Shown piece after piece: positions 14,537-21,940 of a stretch of 24,921 nt of DNA. The position numbers and the translations under genes were made by a program. The notes under the pieces were generated by a model that saw only the letters and a list, made by a program, of their open reading frames with translations, was not told where the DNA came from and ran no database searches. Source of the DNA: DASQUP01 sp035641235 (lineage in GTDB: Bacteria; Actinomycetota; CADDZG01; WHSQ01); the NCBI GenBank assembly GCA_035641235.1, contig DASQUP010000091.1, forward strand, positions 1 through 24,921. The letters run 5' to 3'. Positions within the stretch are counted from its first letter, which is position 1. Each line of letters starts with the position of its first letter.

Positions 14537-14914
14537 ATGGCACTGTTGAGTCGCGTGCTGGAGAAACTCTCGCGTCCGGCGGCGGAGATCCGGGCGGAGA
14601 ACCTCAGGGCATGGGCCGGTACGCTTCCCGGAGTGACGCCCATCGCCCAAGCAGAGGCTCGGAAGCAAAACCGAGTCGCAGGAGTAGTTCAGAACATTCG
14701 CATCGATCCCCGGGAGGGAACGGGGACGATCGAGGCGACCATCAACGACGGCACCGGCCAGATGGTGTCGCGCTGGCTCGGGCGTTCGTCGTTGAAGGGG
14801 ATTCGTCTGGGCACCGGGCTCATCATGGAAGGCATAGCCGGACACGGGGAGGGGGACGAACTCGTGATCCTCAACCCCCACTATGAACTGGTGCCGGGCC
14901 CGGAGCGCGGGTAA
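14537..14914 (+). CDS. OB-fold nucleic-acid-binding-like protein
   Basis: 125 residues. An N-terminal helical part (1-40) is followed by a single OB-fold of five strands. NRVAGVVQNIRIDP, TGTIEATINDGTGQMVSRWLG and GTGLIMEGIAGHGEGDELVILNPHYELV match the short OB domain annotated as tRNA-anticodon-like in actinobacteria. A nucleic-acid ligand is assumed from the family. The same gene neighbours ceoB/ceoC in mycobacteria (Rv2694c region, recalled and not checked). It is divergent from trkA with a 67-bp gap. CATACT lies 9 nt before the ATG and no Shine-Dalgarno is present, so a leaderless start is likely. The permease gene follows 11 bp downstream, so they are probably co-transcribed. Confidence 0.8.
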   Translation: MALLSRVLEKLSRPAAEIRAENLRAWAGTLPGVTPIAQAEARKQNRVAGVVQNIRIDPREGTGTIEATINDGTGQMVSRWLGRSSLKGIRLGTGLIMEGIAGHGEGDELVILNPHYELVPGPERG

Positions 14915-14925
14915 GGACGACTTCC

Positions 14926-17184
14926 GTGAAGACCGGGCAGGCGATCAAACGGGCGGTGGTCGGGCGCCCCAAAACATCCGCAGAAATCGAGCACACCCTC
15001 CTTCCAAAAATCATCGCTCTGCCGGTCTTCTCTTCGGACCCCCTGTCCTCGAACGCGTATGCGACCCAGGAGATCCTGCTTGTTCTAGGAGTCGCCGGAG
15101 CCGCCGCACTGAGCAATGTCATCCCCATCGCGATCGCGGTCGGCTTCCTGTTGATAACCGTGGTCGCCTCCTATCGCCAAACGGTGCGCGCGTACCCGAG
15201 TGGCGGAGGAGCCTACGTGGTCGCGCACGAGAATCTCGGAGTATTCCCAGGCCTCCTTGCCGGCGCGGCTTTGCTCGCGGACTACGTACTCACCGTCGCC
15301 GTGTCGGTGGTTGCCGGCGTGGATGCAATCGTGTCTGCGGCAGAGTCGCTCGAACCAGTCGAGATCCAGATCGCCATCGGCTTTGTGTTGTTCATTACGC
15401 TCGCGAACCTCCGCGGGGTGCGCGAGGCGGGAACCCTGTTCGCGATACCGACTTACGGGTTCGTGATCGCGGTCTATTTGATGTTGATCACTGGTTTCAC
15501 AAGGTGCATCGGAGGATGCCCGCAAGCCGAGAGCGCCGGGATGAGCCTGGAGGCGGAAGGTGCTCTTACCCTCTTCCTCATTCTCAAGGCCTTTGCCGCG
15601 GGGACGACCGCACTCACGGGAGTCGAGGCGATCTCGACCGGCGTCCCGGCGTTTCGTTACCCGCAGTCCCGTAACGCTGCGACGACCCTGGGAATCATGG
15701 GCGCGATATCGATTTCGATGTTCGTCGGCATCTCGTGGCTCGCGAACCACACCGGCGTAGTGTTTACGGAGGAGTCCCCTCGGACGGCCATCGCGCAGGT
15801 CGCCGATGCAGTGTTCGGAGGCGGTCTCATGTTCTACGTCTTCCAGGTAATGACCGCCGCGATTCTCATCCTGGCCGCCAACACCGCGTACCAGGGGTTC
15901 CCGAGGCTGGCTTCCATACTCGCCGGAGATGACTTCTTGCCGCGCCAGTTCATCAACCGGGGCGACCGGCTCGTGTTCTCGAACGGCGTCATCGTTCTGG
16001 GCGTTCTGGCCTCGATTCTGATCGTCCTATTCGATGCGGATCTGAACAAGCTCATTCAGTTGTATTTGGTTGGTGTGTTCATCTCGTTCACTCTGTCCCA
16101 GGCCGGCATGGTTGTGCATTGGATGCGCTCCAAAGACAGCGGGTGGCGCAAGAGTCTCCTGATCAACGCATTCGGAGGATCTGTGACCGCCGTTGTCTTC
16201 GTCATCGTTGTGACAACGAAGTTCCTTGGCGGTGCTTGGATAGTCATGGCTGCACTCCCGCTGGTGATCTACACCATGTATTCGGTGCACCGGCACTACA
16301 GCAGTCTTGCCACTGAACTAGAGGCGCCGGAACGCCGCCCAATCGAGCGGCGGCCCGGCCACCAGAACATGGTCATACTTGTGTCCCGAGTCGATGCGGC
16401 GGCGGCACGGGCCGTCGGATATGTGAGGGCCGCGAGGCCCAGTTCGGTGACTGCAATTGCGCTCGATCCTTCATGTCATCCCGCATGGGTCAGACTCGCT
16501 CCGGAGATCCAACTGACGACCCTCGATCAGGACGGTCCAGTACATAGTCGAGTGAAGAGATATCTGAGGGAGACGCGCTCAAAACTCTCGCAGGATGACT
16601 TCCTCACCCTTGTGGTGCCGGAGGTTCTGCATAGGCGCGGTCTGGGAGAGATAGTCCGGAGGCCGGCAGTACACCGGCTCAAGGCGGCCTTCTTACATGA
16701 ACCCGGGATCCAGGTCCTCGACATTCCCATTGTCAAGGACGACATCGAACCGGGCGTCGATTGGGCCATGGAACCAGTCCGAAACCATGTCGTAGTCCTG
16801 GTTACCAGAGCTCACAACGCCACCCTTCAAGCGATCGAGTGGGCTGAGACTCTCCGGCCCTCCGACGTCCGTGCAGTGACGTTTGGCCTTGATCCGGAAG
16901 CAACAAGTCAGATCGGGGACGAGTGGCTGCGCGCCGCGGTTCCTCATCCCCTCGAGATCGAAGATTCACCGTACCGGGATATCGGCGCCTCGCTCGTCGA
17001 CTTCGTTAGGCAGTTGAAACCCGATGGGATCAATCGAATAGTCACCGTCGTAATCCCCGAATTCGTCGTACGAAAGCGGCGACACCGGCTGCTCCACGGT
17101 CAGACCGCACTGATCGTGAAGCGCCACCTGCTGTTCGAGCGTGGAGTGGTTGTCACGAGCGTGCCCTATCTTCTGGAGAAGTGA
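14926..17184 (+). CDS. APC-superfamily permease, KimA/KUP-like, with duplicated cytoplasmic module
   Basis: 752 residues from GTG 14926; AAGGA lies about eight bases upstream. Residues 1-460 form a 12-segment APC transporter. The stretch PVFSSDPLSSNAYATQE (about 33-49) and YPSGGGAYVVAHENLG (about 90-105) are characteristic of the KimA (YdaO) potassium importers and relatives. The cytoplasmic part holds two related modules of about 130 residues, starting at NMVILVSR (481) and NHVVVLVTR (620). Each goes on to a DPS/DPE turn, then V(V/I)PE, then a final strand pair; the fold resembles universal-stress-protein domains. The neighbouring TrkA genes support K+ uptake. A generic amino-acid permease is the alternative. 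The last 19 bp overlap the convergent TetR gene. Confidence 0.85.
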   Translation: MKTGQAIKRAVVGRPKTSAEIEHTLLPKIIALPVFSSDPLSSNAYATQEILLVLGVAGAAALSNVIPIAIAVGFLLITVVASYRQTVRAYPSGGGAYVVAHENLGVFPGLLAGAALLADYVLTVAVSVVAGVDAIVSAAESLEPVEIQIAIGFVLFITLANLRGVREAGTLFAIPTYGFVIAVYLMLITGFTRCIGGCPQAESAGMSLEAEGALTLFLILKAFAAGTTALTGVEAISTGVPAFRYPQSRNAATTLGIMGAISISMFVGISWLANHTGVVFTEESPRTAIAQVADAVFGGGLMFYVFQVMTAAILILAANTAYQGFPRLASILAGDDFLPRQFINRGDRLVFSNGVIVLGVLASILIVLFDADLNKLIQLYLVGVFISFTLSQAGMVVHWMRSKDSGWRKSLLINAFGGSVTAVVFVIVVTTKFLGGAWIVMAALPLVIYTMYSVHRHYSSLATELEAPERRPIERRPGHQNMVILVSRVDAAAARAVGYVRAARPSSVTAIALDPSCHPAWVRLAPEIQLTTLDQDGPVHSRVKRYLRETRSKLSQDDFLTLVVPEVLHRRGLGEIVRRPAVHRLKAAFLHEPGIQVLDIPIVKDDIEPGVDWAMEPVRNHVVVLVTRAHNATLQAIEWAETLRPSDVRAVTFGLDPEATSQIGDEWLRAAVPHPLEIEDSPYRDIGASLVDFVRQLKPDGINRIVTVVIPEFVVRKRRHRLLHGQTALIVKRHLLFERGVVVTSVPYLLEK

Positions 17185-17774
17185 TCCGGCGCGTCGCCGC
17201 GGAGACCGTCTCGCACCACCGCAATCATCTGCTTGTTCGAATCGCCTAGGCCGTACGCCTCCGTGGCCATACAGCCGATCAGGAGTGCCTTGATGTCATG
17301 TGCACCGACATCCGCGCGGACGGCGCCGGATTGCTGCGCGCGGCGGAGCAGTTCGTCGATGGCAAGTTGGAGCTCGTGCGGAGCCGCATCATCGCCCATT
17401 TCGAACTCAAGGCCCTCGGTCGCAATAGATTCCGCAAGCGCCTTGTTGCCGGTGGCCTCTGTGATCATCGTCGTGAAGAATTCAAAAAACGCCGAACCGG
17501 CATCGTCTGCTTCACGAAGGGTACGAGCTGCGTCAACGAGTGCATCGACACGGCTCTGCATGACGGCCTGGAACAGCGCCTCTTTGGTAGCGAAGTGCCG
17601 GTAAATCGTCCCCGGTCCGACGCCGGCCCGGCGGGCGATCTCGTCGATCGGAACCGACAACCCTTCAGCCGCAAAGACCTCGTGGGCAACTTCGAGCAGC
17701 CGTGCACGGTTACGACGGGCGTCGGCCCGCCTCGGACGAGCCTCGCCCTCGGCCGGCACCGGGTCTGCTGTCAC
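17166..17774 (-). CDS. TetR-family transcriptional regulator
   Basis: 202 residues from GTG 17774 with AAGGAAG upstream. The N-terminal DNA-binding domain is clear: ARLLEVAHEVFAAEGL, then the helix-turn-helix VPIDEIARRAGVGPGTIYRHFATKEALF (about residues 41-68). The ligand/dimerisation domain (about 80-200) has no recognisable ligand signature. It is divergent from the SnoaL-like gene, and the gap holds two palindromes CGGAAC...GTTCCG of the kind bound by TetR dimers. It therefore probably represses that promoter and perhaps its own. Its 3' end overlaps the permease gene by 19 bp tail-to-tail. Confidence 0.93.
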   Translation of the reverse strand: MTADPVPAEGEARPRRADARRNRARLLEVAHEVFAAEGLSVPIDEIARRAGVGPGTIYRHFATKEALFQAVMQSRVDALVDAARTLREADDAGSAFFEFFTTMITEATGNKALAESIATEGLEFEMGDDAAPHELQLAIDELLRRAQQSGAVRADVGAHDIKALLIGCMATEAYGLGDSNKQMIAVVRDGLRGDAPDHFSRR

Positions 17775-17817
17775 AACGCGGCTTCCTTTTCGGTCTTATC
17801 CCTAGAGACTGATTTGG

Positions 17818-17847
17818 TTGACAACCGGAACGAGCGTTCCGTATTGT
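17818..17847 (+). promoter_or_regulatory. Sigma-70-type promoter of the SnoaL-like gene
   Basis: TTGACA (17818-17823), an 18-bp spacer, then TATTGT (17842-17847). The -35 is a perfect consensus match. It lies 42 bp before the GTG at 17890, and AAGGAG for that gene is at 17877-17882. The first palindromic operator fills the spacer, so repressor binding would block polymerase directly. Confidence 0.75.
17826..17841. promoter_or_regulatory. TetR operator 1 (within the promoter spacer)
   Basis: CGGAACG-AG-CGTTCCG has perfect seven-base arms and lies exactly between the -35 and -10 of the SnoaL-like promoter. It matches operator 2 at CGGAAC/GTTCCG. The TetR gene is divergently transcribed from the same gap, so it is the likely binder. 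Confidence 0.75.
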
Positions 17848-17850
17848 AAC

Positions 17851-17866
17851 CGGAACCGCCGTTCCG
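17851..17866. promoter_or_regulatory. TetR operator 2 (downstream of the -10)
   Basis: CGGAAC-CGCC-GTTCCG has perfect six-base arms and lies around the expected transcription start. Centre-to-centre distance to operator 1 is 25 bp. The context ACCGGAAC...GTTCCG(T/A)TT is shared by both sites. Two sites suggest binding of two dimers. Confidence 0.7.
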
Positions 17867-17889
17867 ATTCTAGGTGAAGGAGAGGCCCG

Positions 17890-18354
17890 GTGCCACAACC
17901 CACGAAGTCAGCAGCGAGCCCCCGGCAGGTAGTCGATCGGGCGCTTCAGTCGGTGCTCGACTACGACTTGAACGGCTACCTCGATCTCTTTGCGCCGAAC
18001 GGCACACTCGAGTTTCCCTTCGCCCCTCCGGGGGTCCCGGCCCGCATGAAGGGGCGCGCCCAGATAGGCAGCGCCCTATTGCCCCTGTGGGAGCGTGCCT
18101 GGAACTCGGGATGGCGATCAACCGGATACAGCCCAATCGTGGTGCACGAGACCATGAACCCGGAGGTGGTGGTTGCGGAGTTCGATCTCTATGGAGAGAT
18201 ACGCCCCACCGGCGAGACGTTCCAGATGGCCTTCGTCCATATCTACCGGGTCAGGGACGGCCGGATCGTATCGCTCCGCGATTACTGGAATCCGCAGGTC
18301 ATCTCGGCACAGCTCGAGACCACAACGAACGGATTGCTGGTGGGCGCTCCCTAA
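17890..18354 (+). CDS. SnoaL-like (NTF2-fold) protein
   Basis: 154 residues, start GTG 17890 behind AAGGAG. The pattern is the cone-shaped NTF2/SnoaL fold: VVDRALQSVLDYDLNGYLDLFAPNG at the front, RMKGRAQIGSALLPLWERAW, VVVAEFDLYGEIRPTGETF, and a closing strand RVRDGRIVSLRDYWNPQ. Members are small isomerases, hydrolases or ligand-binding proteins. The active-site residues vary and no specific reaction can be named. The controlled promoter with two TetR-type operators suggests induction by a small hydrophobic ligand, possibly its own substrate. The M1 peptidase gene follows 42 bp downstream and could be read from the same promoter. Confidence 0.82.
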   Translation: MPQPTKSAASPRQVVDRALQSVLDYDLNGYLDLFAPNGTLEFPFAPPGVPARMKGRAQIGSALLPLWERAWNSGWRSTGYSPIVVHETMNPEVVVAEFDLYGEIRPTGETFQMAFVHIYRVRDGRIVSLRDYWNPQVISAQLETTTNGLLVGAP

Positions 18355-18396
18355 CCTGACGGTGCGTTTCATGCGGCGGCGCGAGATCATCTCCGG

Positions 18397-20841
18397 GTGC
18401 TGCCGTATGCGTGGAAGAACCTGAGCGAACGAACGTCGCTGTGGCTCCCGACGCTCGGCTGCTCTTTGATCATTGCCGCGCCCGGAGTGCTCGTCGCTGC
18501 ATTCCTGGCAGTCCCGGCCGTGTCCCTAGCCGTGTCGGGAAACCCGGCGCTCGCGCTAAGTCTGCTCCCCGAATCACTCAAAGGCTCGGGTTCAATTCCC
18601 GTTTGGACGGGAGTACTCCTAGGAATTGCCCTGGTAACGGTGCTCTACGCGCGCCTTTATTCCGCAGCGGTGTGGGCATCGCATTCGGATAACGACCCGG
18701 GAGTAGGCGCCGCGTGGCAAGGCTCGAGGCCGAGCTGGAGAAGGGTGCTCCTTCTCTACCTGCAGGGATACGGGGCAATCGGCCTGGCCATCGTGGCGAT
18801 GGGTGTAATCCTTCTCTTGTCGGGAGGCCCGTCCCTCTCCGTGGGGGATGTCTTCATTGCGGGCTCCATCTTGCTCGTCATCCGAACCGTTGTCCGTGTT
18901 GTGCTGACACTCGCCGTACGAGCCGCCGTACTTGACGACCTGGGCTCCATGGCGGCGTGGCGCAGATCGGCAGCGCTGCTTCGAGCGCGCCGCTCTGATG
19001 CAGTGGCGGCATGGGTGGCGCTGCTTGCAGCCGGAGTCGTGATCTGGATCGGCGGCCGCCTGGTATCTCCGGTCCTCCAGGAGACCTCTCTCTCCTATCC
19101 CGCGCAGAGCTCGTACACCTGGCTCAGAGAGTCCGCCCAACTCCTGCTGTCGATTCCCCTTGAGGCCTTTTTAATGGCGCTCTCGATCGGTGTTTGGACG
19201 GCGGTCTACGTCGGCGTTGAAAACCGGCCGCGGCCAGATCGTCGGGAGGGAGGGCGACGGCGCTGGTGGGCGCCGGCAGACCCGTGGGTGGTACGGGCGC
19301 TCGCCCTGCTGGTGGGACTCGTCGTCGTTGCAAACGGGATTCCGACGGCCGTCGATGAGAAATTCTCCAGTGCGCGCCAACGGCGAATGGCTTCGCTGGG
19401 AGAGCTGGAGATCTCCACCGATGACTTGATGCGCCCGAGTCCCACGCAAAATGGCGGCCGAGGAACTCGCTATCAGGTCTCGGCGTCTCTGGACGGGCGC
19501 TCATTGGAATGGCTCACTCGCATCACATTCACGAACACTTCCGGCGAAACCCTCACGTCACTAGGACTGAACGTCTACGCCGCGGCGTTCGAGCGGGATC
19601 TCGGCGAAATTCCGCTCGCCCGCGATCTGATAGCGACGGACCTAACCGGATCCTTGAGGGCCCGGGCCAGGCCGGGGACACTCGAGATCGACCGGGTAAC
19701 CGTTGCGAGCCGGCCGGCGGATTACGAGTTGGACGATACGGCGCTCACTCTTGACCTGCCGCGCCCGCTACCGGTCGGTGACGTGATCGAGGTGTCAATG
19801 GCACTCAGGGCAACCCTGCCCGAGTATCCAGAGCGGTTCGGCGTCTGGAACGGCATAGCTCTTCTGGGCAACTGGATTCCTGTGGTAGCTCTTCGAGAAG
19901 GAGGCGACTGGCGGTTCGACGAGTACGGGCAAATTGGGGACCCCTTCGTCGCTGATGTCGCGAACTACGAAGTAGCAATTGAAACTCGAGAAAACGACAT
20001 GATCGCTGGGAGTGGAGTTGTGACCCGGATCGATGCCACGACGCCCGGAAGACGCCGATGGCACTTCTCCGCGCCCGCGACCCGCGATGTGGCCTTTGCG
20101 ATTGCGCCATTACTCCGGGCTCTGGAAACGGAAGTCGACGGAGTGACCGTACGCTCCTGGTATCTCGCCGAAGATCGGTTGCGGGGCGCGGCCAACCTGC
20201 GCAGCGCGGAGTCCACGGTGAGCTTCTACACAGACGCGTTTGGCCCCCTCCCATTCGACGAAGTCGAGGTTGTCGCAACCCGTGGTCTATTGGGGGGCAT
20301 GGAGTATCCCGGGGTGGTCTTTGTTTCCGACACAGGAAGTGCACTCGACGACCTACCCTTGTTGCCAGATCTGCTGAGGTACGCGGGTTTCGAGGACCAA
20401 GCCCGCCGTTACGTGCTGGCCCACGAAGTGGCGCACCAGTGGTGGTACGCCTCCGTGGGAAGCGATCAGGTTCGCGAGCCGTGGCTCGACGAAGCCATGG
20501 CCGAGATGTCGACAATGCTCTGGTTGTTGTCCACCGACGGCGACGATCGCGCATGGCGCATGACGAATATGGTGGACGACGCCTCTCCAGACTCGGCGGT
20601 GATCTCGGCCGACGTTTCACAATTCAGATCGAACCGCAGGTATTCCGACGTCGTCTATCTGTCCGGTGCCGCCCTGTTAATGGAGCTCCGGCAGGAGGTG
20701 GGGGCCAAAGTTTTCCTGGAGATTATTCGCTCGTACTTCGAGCGCTACCGGCTGAAGACCGCCACGATCGACGACTTCATCGCCATTGTCGAATCGGTCG
20801 GAGGTTCCGACGCCGCTCGGCTTCTCGAGCGCCACCGGTAA
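18397..20841 (+). CDS. Membrane-anchored M1-family metallopeptidase
   Basis: 814 residues. The first about 320 residues carry seven hydrophobic segments (from SLIIAAPGVLVAAFLAV to WVVRALALLVGLVVVANG). The rest is an M1 aminopeptidase-type domain with a beta-rich N-part. The substrate-binding GxMEN-like motif is GGMEYPG around M635-E636. The zinc site is HEVAHQWW (H676, E677, H680), and E699 follows after 18 residues, exactly the M1 spacing. The catalytic domain should be outside the membrane after the last segment, inferred from the hydrophobic pattern. GTG 18397 is used, but no ribosome binding site is evident. Substrates are unknown; peptide trimming at the cell surface is likely. It converges on the anti-sigma gene with a 13-bp gap. 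Confidence 0.88.
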   Translation: MLPYAWKNLSERTSLWLPTLGCSLIIAAPGVLVAAFLAVPAVSLAVSGNPALALSLLPESLKGSGSIPVWTGVLLGIALVTVLYARLYSAAVWASHSDNDPGVGAAWQGSRPSWRRVLLLYLQGYGAIGLAIVAMGVILLLSGGPSLSVGDVFIAGSILLVIRTVVRVVLTLAVRAAVLDDLGSMAAWRRSAALLRARRSDAVAAWVALLAAGVVIWIGGRLVSPVLQETSLSYPAQSSYTWLRESAQLLLSIPLEAFLMALSIGVWTAVYVGVENRPRPDRREGGRRRWWAPADPWVVRALALLVGLVVVANGIPTAVDEKFSSARQRRMASLGELEISTDDLMRPSPTQNGGRGTRYQVSASLDGRSLEWLTRITFTNTSGETLTSLGLNVYAAAFERDLGEIPLARDLIATDLTGSLRARARPGTLEIDRVTVASRPADYELDDTALTLDLPRPLPVGDVIEVSMALRATLPEYPERFGVWNGIALLGNWIPVVALREGGDWRFDEYGQIGDPFVADVANYEVAIETRENDMIAGSGVVTRIDATTPGRRRWHFSAPATRDVAFAIAPLLRALETEVDGVTVRSWYLAEDRLRGAANLRSAESTVSFYTDAFGPLPFDEVEVVATRGLLGGMEYPGVVFVSDTGSALDDLPLLPDLLRYAGFEDQARRYVLAHEVAHQWWYASVGSDQVREPWLDEAMAEMSTMLWLLSTDGDDRAWRMTNMVDDASPDSAVISADVSQFRSNRRYSDVVYLSGAALLMELRQEVGAKVFLEIIRSYFERYRLKTATIDDFIAIVESVGGSDAARLLERHR

Positions 20842-20854
20842 TGGAACTGAGCGG

Positions 20855-21265
20855 CTAAGGAAGGGGGAAGACCAGCCGGGCGCGGTTGCCGCCGCCTTGA
20901 CGAGGGGCGATCTCAAAACCCTCAACGAGAGTGCTCAGCATCGCGACGGACATAGTTATGCGCGCGCTTATTCCCCCGCTGCTCAGGGAATCGTCGTCTG
21001 CCCTCTGATCGTAGATAGTTCCTCGATCTGCGACTTCGACTACCACCCGCCCGGCCTCCTGGGTCCACTTCACGCTGACGGGATGGTCTCCTCCCGCCTC
21101 CTCGTTGGAGAGGACTGCATTGGTGCAGGCCTCGGAAACGGCTATCTTCAAATCGTCTACAAGCTCGTTGTCGAGATCGAGGCTGCGTCCGAGCGAGGCA
21201 AGTGCGAGTCTGACCACCCCCACGTAGGCGGTCCGCGGAGGAATCTCCAGCTCGATCATCGTCAC
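20855..21265 (-). CDS. Anti-sigma factor, RsbW-type serine kinase
   Basis: 136 residues. A GHKL/HATPase_c domain: the N-box is E45-ACTNAV (45-51), the ATP-binding aspartate is in VEVADRGTIYD (about D79), and a GG(I)SARITMSV stretch takes the place of the G2 box. Such proteins bind a sigma factor and phosphorylate the partner STAS protein. The GTG start overlaps the TGA of the STAS gene (GTGA), giving coupled and balanced synthesis. No sigma factor gene lies next to the pair in this window, so the target sigma is encoded elsewhere. A pure histidine-kinase-like regulator without sigma binding is less likely given this pairing. Confidence 0.85.
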   Translation of the reverse strand: MTMIELEIPPRTAYVGVVRLALASLGRSLDLDNELVDDLKIAVSEACTNAVLSNEEAGGDHPVSVKWTQEAGRVVVEVADRGTIYDQRADDDSLSSGGISARITMSVAMLSTLVEGFEIAPRQGGGNRARLVFPLP

Positions 21266-21603
21266 CGGCTGTTGCCGGTCGCTTCATCCACAGATTCGTG
21301 AATCGGGAACACTTTTGTGAGGCCGGTGATCTTGAAGATCTTCAGGATCTTGTCCTGTGTGCAAACGAGGGAAAGGCTCCCGTCATGAGCTTTTACTCTT
21401 TTCAACGCACCAACCAACACGCCGAGCCCGGTCGAATCCAGAAAGTCGACTCCCTCGAGGTTGACCACAACGTCATGAGATCCTTCGGACACCAGCTCGA
21501 TCAGCTTCTCGCGCAGTTTGGGAGCGGTGTAGACGTCGATCTCCCCCTTAACGTCGACCACCGAATAGGAGTCGACCTTCCGAACGTCGAGACCCAACTC
21601 CAT
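21262..21603 (-). CDS. STAS-domain anti-anti-sigma factor (RsbV-type)
   Basis: 113 residues, one STAS domain. The phosphorylatable serine is S57 in GVDFLDSTGLGVLVG. The preceding strands VVDVKGEIDVYTAPKLREKL are canonical. In the unphosphorylated state it should sequester the RsbW-type kinase encoded next and free the sigma factor. The ATG at 21603 has an ideal AGGAGG seven bases upstream. A structured leader of about 158 nt and a SigF/SigB-type promoter (21768-21793) precede it, so the operon may be controlled by the sigma factor it regulates. Confidence 0.93.
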   Translation of the reverse strand: MELGLDVRKVDSYSVVDVKGEIDVYTAPKLREKLIELVSEGSHDVVVNLEGVDFLDSTGLGVLVGALKRVKAHDGSLSLVCTQDKILKIFKITGLTKVFPIHESVDEATGNSR

Positions 21604-21691
21604 ACGGCGACCTCCTCATCTCCCTGTCCGCACAACATGGTCCTCGTACGACCGATAAAGCCTGACTTGTTCTCAGTAGGCACGCAATCCT

Positions 21692-21763
21692 AAGCCCTGT
21701 GTCACCTGTAACCCCGACTACAGGTGGCTTGCCCCGCCCACAGCTCGCCCGATGGATCGGGCG
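21692..21763 (-). promoter_or_regulatory. Structured 5' leader of the STAS/RsbW operon
   Basis: On the minus strand two strong hairpins follow each other. CGCCCGAT/ATCGGGCG with a two-base centre (21746-21763) lies right at the predicted transcript start. CACCTGTA/TACAGGTG with an eight-base loop (21703-21726) is extended by AAGC/GCTT pairing. About 90 nt of unstructured leader then runs to AGGAGG. It could protect the mRNA or act in regulation; no ligand is implied by the sequence. Confidence 0.4.
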
Positions 21764-21767
21764 CTAA

Positions 21768-21793
21768 GTACCCCGTGCTCGATTCGCTCAAAC
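21768..21793 (-). promoter_or_regulatory. SigF/SigB-type promoter driving the STAS/RsbW operon
   Basis: Reading the minus strand: GTTT (21793-21790, preceded by GG), a 16-base spacer, then GGGTAC (21773-21768). This matches the GTTT-N14-18-GGGTA(T/C) consensus of actinobacterial SigF/SigB promoters. A rough scan of the window for the same pair gave no other hit. The predicted start is near 21761, about 158 nt before the STAS ATG. Confidence 0.55.
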
Positions 21794-21881
21794 CCGCAGG
21801 GGACCGACCGGGGTCCAAAAAGAAATTTGTCATAGTTTTGTGCCTCAAGTGCGGGACAGGACGTCCCGATTTCTTATAACG

Positions 21882-21940
21882 TCTGGCGACGCCAGAATCG
21901 TGCCCTTCGACCGAATGACGGCGAGAATCCGCGATTCTGG
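21882..21940 (+). promoter_or_regulatory. Two mutually exclusive hairpins before the lipoprotein gene
   Basis: Hairpin A is TCTGGC-gac-GCCAGA (21882-21896). Hairpin B pairs CCAGAATCG (21892-21900) with CGATTCTGG (21932-21940) around 31 bases. Both use the CCAGA at 21892-21896, so only one can form. A TATAAC just upstream at 21875-21880 would place both in the 5' leader. The arrangement resembles a switch or attenuator, but it could also be a double protein-binding site in DNA. Confidence 0.35.

Noticed and set aside
14470..14643. Longer start for the first TrkA protein
   Set aside because: It overlaps the divergent OB-fold gene, and a GTG with a good ribosome binding site lies exactly at the first Rossmann strand.
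21797..21816. GGACC/GGTCC hairpin considered as a terminator
   Set aside because: It is followed by A residues on the plus strand and has no T-run on the minus strand; it lies just upstream of the predicted SigB-like promoter.
21692..21830. Possible c-di-GMP or c-di-AMP riboswitch
   Set aside because: Some short stretches (CGGGGTTACAGGTG, GGGGACC) recall these classes, but the conserved cores and order of elements are missing on both strands.
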